NCBI GenBank assembly: GCA_963845675.1
Contig: CAWJSX010000005.1
Coordinates: 372,001-436,000, forward strand
DNA length: 64,000 nt
Source: CAWJMD01 sp963845675
Lineage (GTDB): Bacteria; Actinomycetota; Actinomycetes; Actinomycetales; CAWJMD01
Direction: 5' to 3'
Under the pieces are notes generated by a model, which was given only the letters and a program-made list of their open reading frames with translations, did no database searches and was not told the origin of the DNA. This document shows, in pieces, positions 42,452 through 51,126 of the stretch. Position numbers and translations under genes: made by a program. The first letter of the stretch is position 1. The number at the start of each line of letters is the position of its first letter.

Positions 42452-45076
42452 GTGAGCGACGACCGACGGCCCGACCGGCCGCACCAGCCGACGCGCCCCT
42501 CGGACGCGGACCGGGAGGCGACCGTGGCGATGACCTCGTCGACGTCCTCCGCGTCCGGCCCAGGGGCCGCCTCGAACTCCCTTCCCGCCCCCTCCTCGGC
42601 GGTGCCCGGTGCCGGCCAGACCCCGCAGCTGCACGGGGTCCGCCAGGTGCTCGAGATCGTCGCCTTCCGGCGCCTGTGGCTGGCGCTCGGACTGTCGAGC
42701 TTCGGTGACTGGCTGGGCCTCCTGGCCATCACCGCCATGGCGGCCGCGCTCGGGGCCCAGTCCTCGTACGCCGCCGCCAACCTCGCGGTGTCGGGTGTGC
42801 TGATCCTGCGCCTGGCTCCCGCCGTGCTGTTCGGGCCGGTGGCCGGGCTCGTGGCCGACCGCCTCGACCGCAAGCTGACGATGGTGGTCGGCGACCTCCT
42901 GCGCTTCGTGCTCTTCGCGTCGATCCCCCTGATCGGGACCCTGTGGTGGCTGTTCGTCGCCACCGTCCTGGTCGAGATCGTCGGCCTCTTCTGGATGCCG
43001 GCCAAGGACGCGACCGTGCCCAACATCGTGCCCCGCGAGCGGCTCGAGTCGGCGAACCAGCTCTCCCTGGCCACGACCTACGGCTCGGCACCCTTCGCGG
43101 CGCTGCTCTTCGCCGGTCTGGCCCTGATCTCCGGCGTGATCGACGGCGCGCTGCCCTTCATCGGCAACAGCACGAACCTCGCCCTGTACGTCAACGCGCT
43201 GACCTACCTCGTGGCCGCGGCGGTGATCTGGAGGCTCGACCTGCCGCCTGGCCCGAGGGTCGCACGCACCGACGGCAAGGCCGAGTCCGTCTGGCGCACG
43301 ATCGTCGACGGGTGGGCCTTCATCGGCAAGACGAAGCTCGTCCGCGGGCTCGTCATCGGCATGCTGGGCGCCTTCGGCGCGGGCGGCTTCGTGATCGGTG
43401 TCGCCCCGACCTTCGCGGCGGACCTCGGAGCCGGTGGTCCGGGGTACGGCGTGCTCTTCGCCAGCGTGTTCACCGGGCTCGCGGCCGGCATGTGGGTGGG
43501 GCCGAGGCTGCTCGCCGAGCTCACGCGCTGGCGCCTGTTCTCGTTGTCGATCGTCGTGGCGGGGTTCTTCCTGGCCCTGGTCGCGCTGATCCCGAACATC
43601 GTCCTGGCCTCGCTGTTCACCGCCATGCTCGGAGCCGGTGCGGGTGTCGCCTGGGTGACCGGGTACACGCTGTTGGGCCTGGAGGTCGCCGACGAGCTGC
43701 GCGGCCGCACGTTCGCGTTCGTGCAGACCGCGGCCCGGGTCGTGCTGATCGGCGTGATGGCCCTCGCCCCGGCACTCGCCGCGCTGATCGGGTCGCGTCG
43801 GGTCAACATCACCGAGACGGTGACGCTGCCGGTGAACGGCACCGGTCTGACGCTGCTCGTGGCGGCCGTGCTGGCCGCGGGCATCGGAGTCCTCTCGTAC
43901 CGGACGATGAACGACGGTCTCCAGCTCCCGTTGCTGGACGACCTGGTGGGGGCGTGGAAGCGCCGGCACGTGGCGGCGCCGGCCCAGGAGCGCAAGCCCG
44001 GCCACAGCGGCTTCTTCGTCGCCTTCGAGGGCGGGGACGGGGTCGGCAAGTCGACCCAGATCCAGCGCCTCGAGACGTGGCTGCGCGACGACCTGGGGCA
44101 CGAGGTGGTCGTGACCCGGGAGCCGGGGGCGACCAGGGTCGGCGAGCAGATCCGGCAGCTCGTCCTGCACGGGGACGAGGTCGCCCCGCGCGCCGAGGCG
44201 CTGCTGTTCGCGGCGGACCGCGCGCACCACGTGGCCACGGTCGTGCGCCCCGCCCTCGAGCGCGGGGCGGTGGTGGTGACCGACCGGTTCGTCGACTCGT
44301 CTATCGCCTACCAGGGCGCGGGTCGGGACCTCGACGCCGACGGGGTCGCGCAGATCTCGCGGTGGGCCACGGAGTCGCTGGTCCCGGACCTCACCGTGCT
44401 GCTGGACCTCGACCCGGCCACGGGCCAGGAGCGGCTCGCCGCCGGAGACACCTCGTTGGACAAGCTCGAGGGAGAGGGTGCCGAGTTCCACGAGCGCGTC
44501 CGCTCCTCCTTCCTGTCGCTGGCACGCCGCTCCCCGCGCCGGTACCTCGTCGTCGACGCCGCTGCCGAGCCCGAGGCGATCGAGGAGCACGTCCGCGCAC
44601 GACTGATGCAGGTGCTCCCGCTGTCCGAGCGCCAGCTGGCCGAGGCGGAGGCCGAGAGGCAGCGGCGCGAGGCGGAGCGCGCCGAGCAGGAGCGGCTGGC
44701 TGCGGAGAAGGAGGCGGCCGAGCAGGCCGAGCGCGAGCGGGTCGAGGCCGAGCGGGCCGAGGCCGAGCGCCTCGCGGCGGAGGCCAGAGCGGCCGAGGAG
44801 GCCGAGCGTCGCCGCACCGAGGCGGCGCGGCGCGAGGCGGAACGCGTCGAGGCGGAGCGGGTCGCCGCTCGTGAGGCCGAACGACGACGGCTCGACGCCG
44901 AGGCGTCGGGAGACTACGTGGCGAGCGCTCCGGCCGGTGGGTCGGCGCGTGACCGGGAGGCCGAGTCGAGCGACGGGAGCGAGACCCGGAAGCTTCCGCG
45001 GGTCGACCCGCCCACGCAGGTCGACCTCGGGGAGGAGCTGTTCTCGCTGGGCGACGACCCCTGGAACCCCAGGTGA
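42452..45076 (+). CDS. tmk: MFS transporter-thymidylate kinase fusion protein
   Basis: An 874-aa protein. Residues about 65-490 form a twelve-span MFS-type region (FRRLWLALGLSSFGDWLGLL, GPVAGLVADRLDRKLTMVVG). Residues about 520-720 form a complete dTMP kinase: P-loop FEGGDGVGKSTQ, substrate motif TREPGATRVGEQIR, DRFVDSSIAYQGAGR, and a lid region with QERLAAGDTSLDKLEGE. Residues about 725-820 are a charged alanine/glutamate/arginine coiled coil, and a short acidic tail ends at PWNPR. Streptomyces also fuses MFS and Tmk. The kinase domain should supply dTDP; a transport substrate is unknown. It overlaps holB by 4 bases. Confidence 0.93.
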   Translation: MSDDRRPDRPHQPTRPSDADREATVAMTSSTSSASGPGAASNSLPAPSSAVPGAGQTPQLHGVRQVLEIVAFRRLWLALGLSSFGDWLGLLAITAMAAALGAQSSYAAANLAVSGVLILRLAPAVLFGPVAGLVADRLDRKLTMVVGDLLRFVLFASIPLIGTLWWLFVATVLVEIVGLFWMPAKDATVPNIVPRERLESANQLSLATTYGSAPFAALLFAGLALISGVIDGALPFIGNSTNLALYVNALTYLVAAAVIWRLDLPPGPRVARTDGKAESVWRTIVDGWAFIGKTKLVRGLVIGMLGAFGAGGFVIGVAPTFAADLGAGGPGYGVLFASVFTGLAAGMWVGPRLLAELTRWRLFSLSIVVAGFFLALVALIPNIVLASLFTAMLGAGAGVAWVTGYTLLGLEVADELRGRTFAFVQTAARVVLIGVMALAPALAALIGSRRVNITETVTLPVNGTGLTLLVAAVLAAGIGVLSYRTMNDGLQLPLLDDLVGAWKRRHVAAPAQERKPGHSGFFVAFEGGDGVGKSTQIQRLETWLRDDLGHEVVVTREPGATRVGEQIRQLVLHGDEVAPRAEALLFAADRAHHVATVVRPALERGAVVVTDRFVDSSIAYQGAGRDLDADGVAQISRWATESLVPDLTVLLDLDPATGQERLAAGDTSLDKLEGEGAEFHERVRSSFLSLARRSPRRYLVVDAAAEPEAIEEHVRARLMQVLPLSERQLAEAEAERQRREAERAEQERLAAEKEAAEQAERERVEAERAEAERLAAEARAAEEAERRRTEAARREAERVEAERVAAREAERRRLDAEASGDYVASAPAGGSARDREAESSDGSETRKLPRVDPPTQVDLGEELFSLGDDPWNPR

Positions 45077-46218
45077 CCGTCTGGGACGACCTCGTCGGGC
45101 AGGCGGAACCCGTCGCCCAGCTGCGTGAGGCGGCGGCACGGGCGACGCGGCCGGGCGCACCGGGTGTCGCCCACGCGTGGCTCTTCACCGGCCCCCCCGG
45201 GTCGGGCCGCTCGACCGCCGCGCGCGCGTATGCGGCCGCGCTGCAGTGCGAGGAGCAAGGGTGTGGCACCTGCCACTCGTGCCGCACGGTGCTCGCTGGC
45301 TCGCACCCCGACGTCCAGGTGACCGCGACCGAGGCGTCGATCCTCACGGTGGCGCAGGCGCGCGAGCTCGTGCAGATGGCCCAGCGCCATCCCTCGCAGG
45401 GCCGCTGGCGCGTGATGCTCGTCGAGGACGCGGACCGCTTCAACGAGCCGGCCCTCAACGCGCTGTTGAAGGCCGTCGAGGAGCCCCCCGCGCGCACGGT
45501 GTGGCTGCTGTGCGCCCCGAGCCCCGAGGACGTGCTGGTCACGATCCGCTCGCGCTGCCGTCCCGTGCGGCTACGGGTGCCGCCGGTCGCAGCCGTGGCG
45601 GACCTGCTGGTGCGCCGCGGCGCCGACCGCGCGATGGCGTCCTTCGCGGCGCAGGCGGCGCAGAGCCACGTCGGACGCGCACACCGGCTGGCCTCAGACG
45701 AGGACGCGAGGATGCGCCGCCGCGACGTCCTCGACATCGCGTTCGCCGTCCGCGAGGTGGGGGACGCCGTCCTGAGGGCCGGGCAGCTGATCGACGTGGC
45801 CGGGGACGAGGCGACGGCCGCGACGGTTGACCGTGACGCCGTCGAGCGGGCCGGATTGCTGCGCGCGCTCGGCTACGAGGGCGAGAGCCGACTGCCGGCA
45901 CCCATCCGCGCCCAGGTCAAGGCCCTCGAGACGGAGCAGAAGAAGCGGGCGACCCGCTTCAAGCGGGACGTCATCGACCGAGCGCTGCTCGACCTGCTGT
46001 CCGTGTACCGCGACGTGCTGGTGGTGCAGCTGGGCGCCCGGGTCGACCTGGTGAACGCGACGGAGCGGGAACGGGTCTCACGCCTCGCCGGGGTCAGCAC
46101 GCCGGTCGCCACGCTGCGGCGGATGGACGCCATCGGGGAGGCGCGCACACGCATCGTGACGTCGGCCAACCCCCTGATGGTGGTCGAGGCCATGGCGGTG
46201 CAGCTGGTCGGAGCGTGA
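45073..46218 (+). CDS. holB: DNA polymerase III subunit delta'
   Basis: A 381-aa clamp-loader AAA+ protein. VWDDLVGQAEPVAQLREAAA begins the fold. The Walker A site reads FTGPPGSGRSTAARA, with Arg replacing the nucleotide-binding Lys, as expected for the non-hydrolysing delta'. A zinc module with cysteines in CEEQGCGTCHSC follows, then VEDADRFNEPALNALLKAVE and the sensor IRSRCRPVRLRVPP, and a helical C-terminal collar domain. The GTG at 45073 overlaps tmk by 4 bases and the stop overlaps the next GTG by 4 bases. tmk-holB pairing is widespread in bacteria. Confidence 0.94.
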   Translation: MTVWDDLVGQAEPVAQLREAAARATRPGAPGVAHAWLFTGPPGSGRSTAARAYAAALQCEEQGCGTCHSCRTVLAGSHPDVQVTATEASILTVAQARELVQMAQRHPSQGRWRVMLVEDADRFNEPALNALLKAVEEPPARTVWLLCAPSPEDVLVTIRSRCRPVRLRVPPVAAVADLLVRRGADRAMASFAAQAAQSHVGRAHRLASDEDARMRRRDVLDIAFAVREVGDAVLRAGQLIDVAGDEATAATVDRDAVERAGLLRALGYEGESRLPAPIRAQVKALETEQKKRATRFKRDVIDRALLDLLSVYRDVLVVQLGARVDLVNATERERVSRLAGVSTPVATLRRMDAIGEARTRIVTSANPLMVVEAMAVQLVGA

Positions 46219-47789
46219 GACCGGCCCGGCAGCGTGCGTGGCCCGTGGCGCTGGCGGGCGTGCTGCTGCTCGGGGGCTGCTTCTCGTCCGGTGGTCCGGA
46301 CCTGCCTGAGAGTGCCGGCTCCCCCACGACGCTGCCTGCGACACCTGGTCCGGTCGGTGAGGTGCAGGAGGCGGCCACCGATCCCGTCTACGCCGCCTTC
46401 TACGAGCAGGAGACGGTGTGGGGGCCCTGCGGGGACGGACGCGAGTGCACGGAGGTGACGGTCCCGGTCGACTGGCTGACGCCGTCCGGCCCGTCGATCG
46501 AGCTCGCCGTCGTGCGCGTGCCGGCGAGCGGTGACCGGATCGGGTCCCTGCTGCTGAACCCCGGCGGCCCGGGTGCCTCCGGGTTCGACGTCGTCAACCG
46601 GTTCGGCGACTTCCTGGCGACGGAGCGCGTGCGGGAGAGCTACGACGTCGTCGGCTTCGACCCACGGGGGGTGGGACGGTCGGCGCCGGTCGACTGCCTC
46701 GACGACACCGAGCTCGACGACCTGCGTGCCTTCGACCCGCAGGCCGACCTCGAGACGGAGACGGCCGCCGCGGTGGCCGAGCTGGCGTCCGAGGCCGGGG
46801 CCCTGGCGCAGGGCTGCGCCGCGGACGCGGGGCCGCTGCTCGCGCACATCGACACGGTCTCGGCTGCGCGCGACCTGGACGTGCTCCGCGACGCGGTGGG
46901 GGACGACCGCCTCAACTACCTCGGTTACTCCTACGGCACCCTCCTGGGGGCGACGTACGCCGGCGAGTTCCCGCAGCGGGTCGGCCGCCTCGTCCTCGAC
47001 GGTGCCCTCGACCCGGCCAGCAGCGAGACCGACGTGGTTCTGGGCCAGGCGGTGGGGCTGGAGAGGGCGCTGACGGCGTACGCGTCCGACTGCGTCGCCC
47101 GTGACGACTGCCCGCTGAGGGGCTCGCCCGACGAGGCGACGCGCCAGGTCGTCGACCTCATCGAGAGGGCCGACGAACGACCCCTGCGCACGGGCGGTCC
47201 TCGGGCGCTGACACGGCCGTTGGCCTTCACCGGCGTCATCGCCCCGCTCTACGACGACGACGCGTGGCCCGATCTCGACGACGCCCTGAGGCTGGCGCTC
47301 CACGGTGACGGCAGCGGGCTCCTGGCGCTCGCGGACGACTACTCGCAGCGCGAGAGCGACGGCACGTACCGCAGCAACCTCCTCGAGGTGTTCATCGCCA
47401 TCAACTGCCTGGACTACCCGGTGGACAGCAGCCTCCCCGCGATGGAGGTTGCGGCGGCCGAGATCCGCTCGGCGGCACCGCTGCTCGGCCGCTTCATGGC
47501 CTACGGCGAGGTGACGTGCGGCCAGTGGCCGGTGCCGGCGGTCCGGACGCCCGCACCCGTGACCGCCGCCGGTGCCGCGCCGATCCTCGTGATCGGCACC
47601 ACCGGCGACCCGGCGACGCCGTACGAGTGGGCCGTGGCTCTGGCCGACCAGCTCGAGTCCGGCCGGCTGCTCACGTACGAGGGGGAGGGGCACACGGCGT
47701 ACGGACGTGGGTCGGAGTGCGTGGACGACACCGTCGACGCGTTCCTCGTGGACGGCCTCCTGGTCGGTGAGGACGGGGTCTGCCGGTAG
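46215..47789 (+). CDS. Secreted lipoprotein alpha/beta hydrolase (TAP/SlpD-like peptidase)
   Basis: A 524-aa protein. A lipoprotein signal ends at the lipobox LLGGC (Cys22). The hydrolase core has the oxyanion segment LLNPGGPGASGF, DVVGFDPRGVGRS, nucleophile Ser in YLGYSYGTLLG (about 239) and the C-terminal catalytic His in GEGHTAYGRGSECV (about 492), inside the TAP-like C-terminal domain. Four or more cysteines suggest disulfides. Homologs are Streptomyces tripeptidyl aminopeptidase-like and mycobacterial CaeA/Rv2223c-type proteins. GTG 46215 overlaps holB by 4 bases, as in Streptomyces (SCO3540 region). Confidence 0.88.
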   Translation: MRPARQRAWPVALAGVLLLGGCFSSGGPDLPESAGSPTTLPATPGPVGEVQEAATDPVYAAFYEQETVWGPCGDGRECTEVTVPVDWLTPSGPSIELAVVRVPASGDRIGSLLLNPGGPGASGFDVVNRFGDFLATERVRESYDVVGFDPRGVGRSAPVDCLDDTELDDLRAFDPQADLETETAAAVAELASEAGALAQGCAADAGPLLAHIDTVSAARDLDVLRDAVGDDRLNYLGYSYGTLLGATYAGEFPQRVGRLVLDGALDPASSETDVVLGQAVGLERALTAYASDCVARDDCPLRGSPDEATRQVVDLIERADERPLRTGGPRALTRPLAFTGVIAPLYDDDAWPDLDDALRLALHGDGSGLLALADDYSQRESDGTYRSNLLEVFIAINCLDYPVDSSLPAMEVAAAEIRSAAPLLGRFMAYGEVTCGQWPVPAVRTPAPVTAAGAAPILVIGTTGDPATPYEWAVALADQLESGRLLTYEGEGHTAYGRGSECVDDTVDAFLVDGLLVGEDGVCR

Positions 47790-47824
47790 CCGTCCGTGCC
47801 GTGGGACCCCGTTCGGGACGCCGA

Positions 47825-47854
47825 TTCGGGTCGCGTCGCGGCAGCCCCTATACT
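47825..47854 (+). promoter_or_regulatory. Promoter of tRNA-Thr (TTCGGG, 18 bp, TATACT)
   Basis: TATACT at 47849-47854 is close to the ideal -10, with TTCGGG 18 bases upstream as a weak -35. The tRNA begins 33 bases after the -10. It is the most AT-rich promoter in the window, in keeping with a stable RNA gene. Confidence 0.65.
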
Positions 47855-47887
47855 CGGTGACCGTGCCGTGGCCCTGGTCGCGGCGCT

Positions 47888-47964
47888 GCCGCCTTAGCTC
47901 AGTCGGCCAGAGCGATTCACTCGTAATGAATAGGTCATCGGTTCGATTCCGATAGGCGGCTCCA
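47888..47964 (+). tRNA. tRNA-Thr (anticodon CGT), CCA encoded
   Basis: A full cloverleaf can be drawn: acceptor GCCGCCT with AGGCGGC, D stem GCTC/GAGC, anticodon stem ATTCA/TGAAT around loop CTCGTAA with anticodon CGT at 47922-47924, variable AGGTC, and T arm ATCGG-TTCGATT-CCGAT. The discriminator is T, followed by an encoded CCA. It decodes ACG. It carries its own promoter and terminator, and an accessory patch of genes follows it. Confidence 0.96.
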
Positions 47965-47980
47965 CCGCAGTACCGCAGGT

Positions 47981-48012
47981 CAGGCCCCTTTCGACTCCGG
48001 TCGAGGGGCCTG
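47981..48012 (+). terminator. Terminator of tRNA-Thr
   Basis: CAGGCCCCT at 47981-47989 pairs with AGGGGCCTG at 48004-48012, with further CGAC/GTCG pairing inside the loop. It starts 17 bases after the tRNA. Confidence 0.75.
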
Positions 48013-48189
48013 TCCGCTGTCCCGGAGAGCGTGCCCCCGTGCGGCTGGCTGAGAAGGTGGGTGCCCTCGCCGACGTCGTCTACGGGGAACTGGCGGAGAA
48101 CGGGGTGGGCCACGGTCGTGGTCGATCGCTCGGTCCCCCACGCACGGTCTCGGGCCGAGATCCTCCGCCCGCAGGTGTCCCGCCGACCG

Positions 48190-48531
48190 TCATGCCCTCA
48201 GGATCCTGTCCAACGACCTGCCCTTGGCCAGCTCGTCGACCAGCTTGTCCAGGTAGCGGATCTTCTGCATCAACGGATCGTCGACGTCCTCGACGCGCAC
48301 CCCGCACACCACTCCGGTGATCAACGACGCGTGCGGGGTGATCGCCGCCTCGGCGAAGAACTCCTCGAAGGTCGTGCCCGCCGCCAGATGGCCAAGCAGC
48401 GCTGACTCGTCGAAGCCGGTCAGCCACTCGATCACCCGATCCAGCTCGGCCTGGGTGCGTCCTTTCTTCTGCACCTTCGTCACGTAGTGGGGATACACCG
48501 ACGCGAAGCTGGTCGTGAAGATCCGGCTCAT
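48190..48531 (-). CDS. DUF2200 family protein
   Basis: A 113-aa protein starting MSRIFTTSFASVYPHYVTKV and containing KKGRTQAELDRVIEWLTGF and a C-terminal YLDKLVDELAKGRSLDRIL, all DUF2200 signatures, at normal family length. The function is unknown; members are patchily distributed and often sit among accessory genes. ATG 48531 follows a leaderless -10 box (48539-48544). It lies head-to-tail after the truncated DUF1801-like fragment and in the patch downstream of tRNA-Thr. Confidence 0.87.
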   Translation of the reverse strand: MSRIFTTSFASVYPHYVTKVQKKGRTQAELDRVIEWLTGFDESALLGHLAAGTTFEEFFAEAAITPHASLITGVVCGVRVEDVDDPLMQKIRYLDKLVDELAKGRSLDRILRA

Positions 48532-48722
48532 CCTCGACAGGGTAGGGCTGGGCGCTGCAGCAGGTCATCCGCCACGACCTTGCCGTCCGCGTTCGCGTGG
48601 GGCGGCATCCCGTACCAGGCCTTGGGTGACAGCTCGGGGGCTGTCGCGGGCCCGGTCACGGGCACGCGCTCGGCGAGCGCGCGGTCCTTCGGCGCCATCT
48701 CCGCGATCCTGTCGAGGACCGA
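48528..48722 (-). pseudogene. Fragment of a YdhG/DUF1801-type protein
   Basis: On the minus strand the frame LDRIAEMAPKDRALAERV, then APELSPKAWYGMP and ADGKVV, matches the middle of DUF1801/YdhG-like proteins (usual pattern IAEMPEPDRAMAERLHAIV, then PELSPKTWYGMPAYA and DGKVVCFFQ, from memory). The usual N-terminal helix and the C-terminal half are missing. The frame ends at a TGA overlapping the DUF2200 start, and no start codon with a ribosome site is visible. A decayed remnant is the simplest reading. Confidence 0.5.
48539..48544 (-). promoter_or_regulatory. Leaderless-type -10 box TACCCT for the DUF2200 gene
   Basis: Minus-strand TACCCT is followed by seven bases and the ATG at 48531. It lies inside the DUF1801-like fragment, so this promoter may have arisen or been captured when that gene broke. 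Confidence 0.5.
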
Positions 48723-48806
48723 CTGCAGTCTGGGACCCGGCCTTCGTGGATATGCTCGGGCTTCCCCTCGGCTCGGGTGATCGGCGCGGTGCCGCCCCCC
48801 ACGAGG

Positions 48807-49581
48807 TCAGAGACGCTCACTCCCGGGGTGCTTCTCGGTTCCTGATCGCTTCGGGAGGCGGTACACCGACACGTGCGAGCGGGAGTCGGCGGTGAACTCG
48901 CCGTCGTTCCAGTCGGCGTGCCTGCTCTCCAGCTCGAACCCGGCCAGCTGCGCCATCAGGTCGAGCTCGGCCGGCCAGATGTAGCGGTGCGGGCTGCGGA
49001 CGAGACGCGCTTGCTTCGTGTCACCGAAGCGGACGTGGTGCGAGACCACGTGCTGGTTCACGACGTCGTAGGTGTCCACGAGCAGGTAGCCGGGCTCGGA
49101 CGTCCCGACCGTGGCCTGCCGTCCCGGGGGGAGGGAGCGCAGCTCGGGCACCCACAGCTCGATGACGAAGCGGCCGCCGGGTGCCAGGTGCCGGGCGGCG
49201 TTCCGGAAGCAGGCGACCTGCTCGCCCTGGGTGAGCAGGTTCGACACCGTGTTGAAGACGAGGTAGGCCAACGCGAACTCGCCGGGTGCCCGGACGACGG
49301 CCATGTCGCCAAGGACCACCGGGATGGTGTCCTCGTCGGCCTTCGTGCGGAGCTGCTCGACCATCGGGCCGGACAGCTCGATGCCGGTGACGGGCACACC
49401 GCGCCGCGGCCAGCGGTACGGCGACGCGACCCGTGCCGATCGCGAGCTCGAGCGCCCGGCCGTCGCCTGCGAGCTCGGCCAGGCGGTCCACCGTCGGGCC
49501 CAGCACCTCGGGGGCGAACATGCCGGTCCCCGGGGTGTCGTAGCGCTGTGCCGCGTCCTCGTCCCAGATCTGCTCTGTCAC
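48807..49581 (-). pseudogene. SAM-dependent methyltransferase, one frameshift
   Basis: The first part, from GTG 49581 (VTEQIWDEDAAQRYDTPGTG, GRALELAIGTGRVAVPLA), is in one frame. The rest, from VPVTGIELSGPMVEQLRTKA to the stop at 48807, is in another. The switch lies at about 49400-49412 in a GCCGCGGCGCGG run and is repaired by removing one base. Motif I ELAIGTGRVAVPLA and the following GIELSGPM acidic strand show a class I Rossmann fold; motif SNLLTQGEQVACF and GGRFVIELWVPEL fit. The total is about 257 aa. The substrate is unknown. One inserted base in a GC run suggests sequence error. Confidence 0.8.
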
Positions 49582-49685
49582 GACGACCACCCTGGCGACG
49601 GCGAGGCGCTGGGTCCACCGCATTCCCTCGGTGACGGAGTCGGCGCCAGGTCCTGGCCGGCTGATCCCTCTCGCGACGAGTGGGG

Positions 49686-50898
49686 TCAGGCCGGCACGGG
49701 TGCAGGGGACCGTCCGAGGCCACCCGCGGGGCAGACCCGGTCCTTGCCGCTCCGCTTGGCGTCGAACAGCAGCTCGTCGGCGTTCCGCCACAGCTCTTCG
49801 CCGGTCGTGCCCCGGGGTGTGCAGGGCCACTCCGATGCTCACCGTCACGGCAAGGCCGTCGAGTCGCCCGTCCCACCGCGCGGCACGCACGGAGTCGACC
49901 ATCCTCCGGGCCACGGCCAACGCCGAGGCGGCGTCGGTGGAGGGCAGGAGGACCAGGAACTCCTCGCCGCCGACACGGCCGATCACGTCATCCGGGCCGG
50001 TGACCGCACGGATCAGGGCGGCCAGGGCTCGGAGCACGTGATCGCCTCCCGCGTGCCCGTAGCGCTCGTTGACCGCCTTGAAGTCGTCCACGTCCAGAGC
50101 CAGGACGGCAAGGACGTTGCCGTCCGCCGCGGCGGCGTCGACGAGTCGTGCCAGCTGGTCGTCCACGTACCTGCGGTTGTGCAGGCCGGTCAGGGGGTCC
50201 CGCAGTGCCGCGTCACGCAGTGCGACGGTCCGCTCGGCGACGCGGGCCTCGAGGCGCTCGTTTGCGGCCTGCAGGTCGCGGGCCAGTCGCTCCGACCGGT
50301 CCCTCTCCGTCCTGGCCCGCCGCAGCGCGTGACGGATGCCGATGGCGTTGACGACAGCCATCATCGTGGTGAGCGCGGACACGACGATCACGACGAACAC
50401 CTGCTCGGTGAACGTGATCGGTCGCGTGTTCCCGCCGACCAGGTAGGGCAGGCCGAGGACCAGCAGGAGGGTCGCGAGCAGGGCTGGGGCCACCAGTGCC
50501 GGGCGCATCAGGGTGCCCGCGAACGTGATGATGATCAGCGCGAAGATGGGCGCCGTCGTGACCGTCCCCACCTGGAGCACGCCCATCACGAGCGCCAGGG
50601 CGTAGCCGCCCAGCATCAGGACCAGCGCGAGGTCGACGCGGCCGCGGCGAGCCAGCCACACCACCAGCACGTAGACGGTGCAGACGCCGAGGAACGCCGC
50701 GGTGTAGACGTAGCCGTCCGGCAGCACCAGGGCGAGGGGTGCCGCCACCAGGCCGATGGAGCCGAGACCGCCGGCGAGCAGCACCAGCACGCGGCCGCGG
50801 CGGCGGACGTCCTCGTCGGGGTGGTCGACCCGGAGCAGGCCGGAGCGTGCGGCGAGTCCGCGGACCCGCTGCACGACCGTCGTCCACACCCCTCTCAC
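49686..50898 (-). pseudogene. Membrane diguanylate cyclase (GGDEF), one frameshift near the end
   Basis: About 404 aa. Six hydrophobic helices (residues about 35-190) are followed by a coiled coil (ERLARDLQAANERLEARVAE) and a GGDEF domain: LRDPLTGLHNRRYVDDQLAR, DVDDFKAVNERYGHAGGD and the active-site motif GRVGGEEFLVLLP. No RxxD inhibitory site precedes the GGEEF motif. At 49810-49813 a CCCC run (GGGG on the other strand adjacent) shifts the frame; after removing one base the usual ending GTTGEELWRNADELLFDAKR is recovered and stops at 49686. It probably makes c-di-GMP. GTG 50898 is the assumed start; GTG 50889 is possible. Confidence 0.85.
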
Positions 50899-50962
50899 TC
50901 CCCGAGGATCGGCTGTCGAGCGCCCCTCCTTGAGACCGGCCGCGGCGGGAAGCCACTCCGCG

Positions 50963-51027
50963 CCGCCGACTGGTCACGTCTGGCGCGACACGCTCGGCGC
51001 GTCGCGCCAGACGTGACCAGTCGGCGG
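50963..51027. repeat. 27-bp perfect palindrome
   Basis: Positions 50963-50989 are perfectly complementary to 51001-51027, leaving an 11-base loop. It lies between the divergent starts of the GGDEF gene (50898) and the NlpC/P60 gene (51219). The arm contains TGGTCACGTCTGGCGCGAC. Terminators are not expected between divergent genes, so a REP-like or mobile palindrome is more likely. Confidence 0.85.
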
Positions 51028-51126
51028 ACGGGGGTGGGGTTTGGCAGGTGCGGCTGGGGCGTGTGTGGCTGAGGAGCACTGGTGGCTACTTCTGGGAGGG
51101 GTGTTCCCCGTGGGGCGCGGACCCTG

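Noticed and set aside
39551..45160. A 1869-codon open frame antisense to topA and the MFS-tmk gene
   Set aside because: It mirrors the codon structure of two certain genes in very GC-rich DNA, is full of His/Arg/Gly/Gln runs and has no domain or promoter.
48031..48189. Short frame starting GTGCGGCTGGCTGAG after the tRNA terminator
   Set aside because: A helix-like start is readable, but it runs into the DUF2200 gene in a shadow frame and matches nothing I know.
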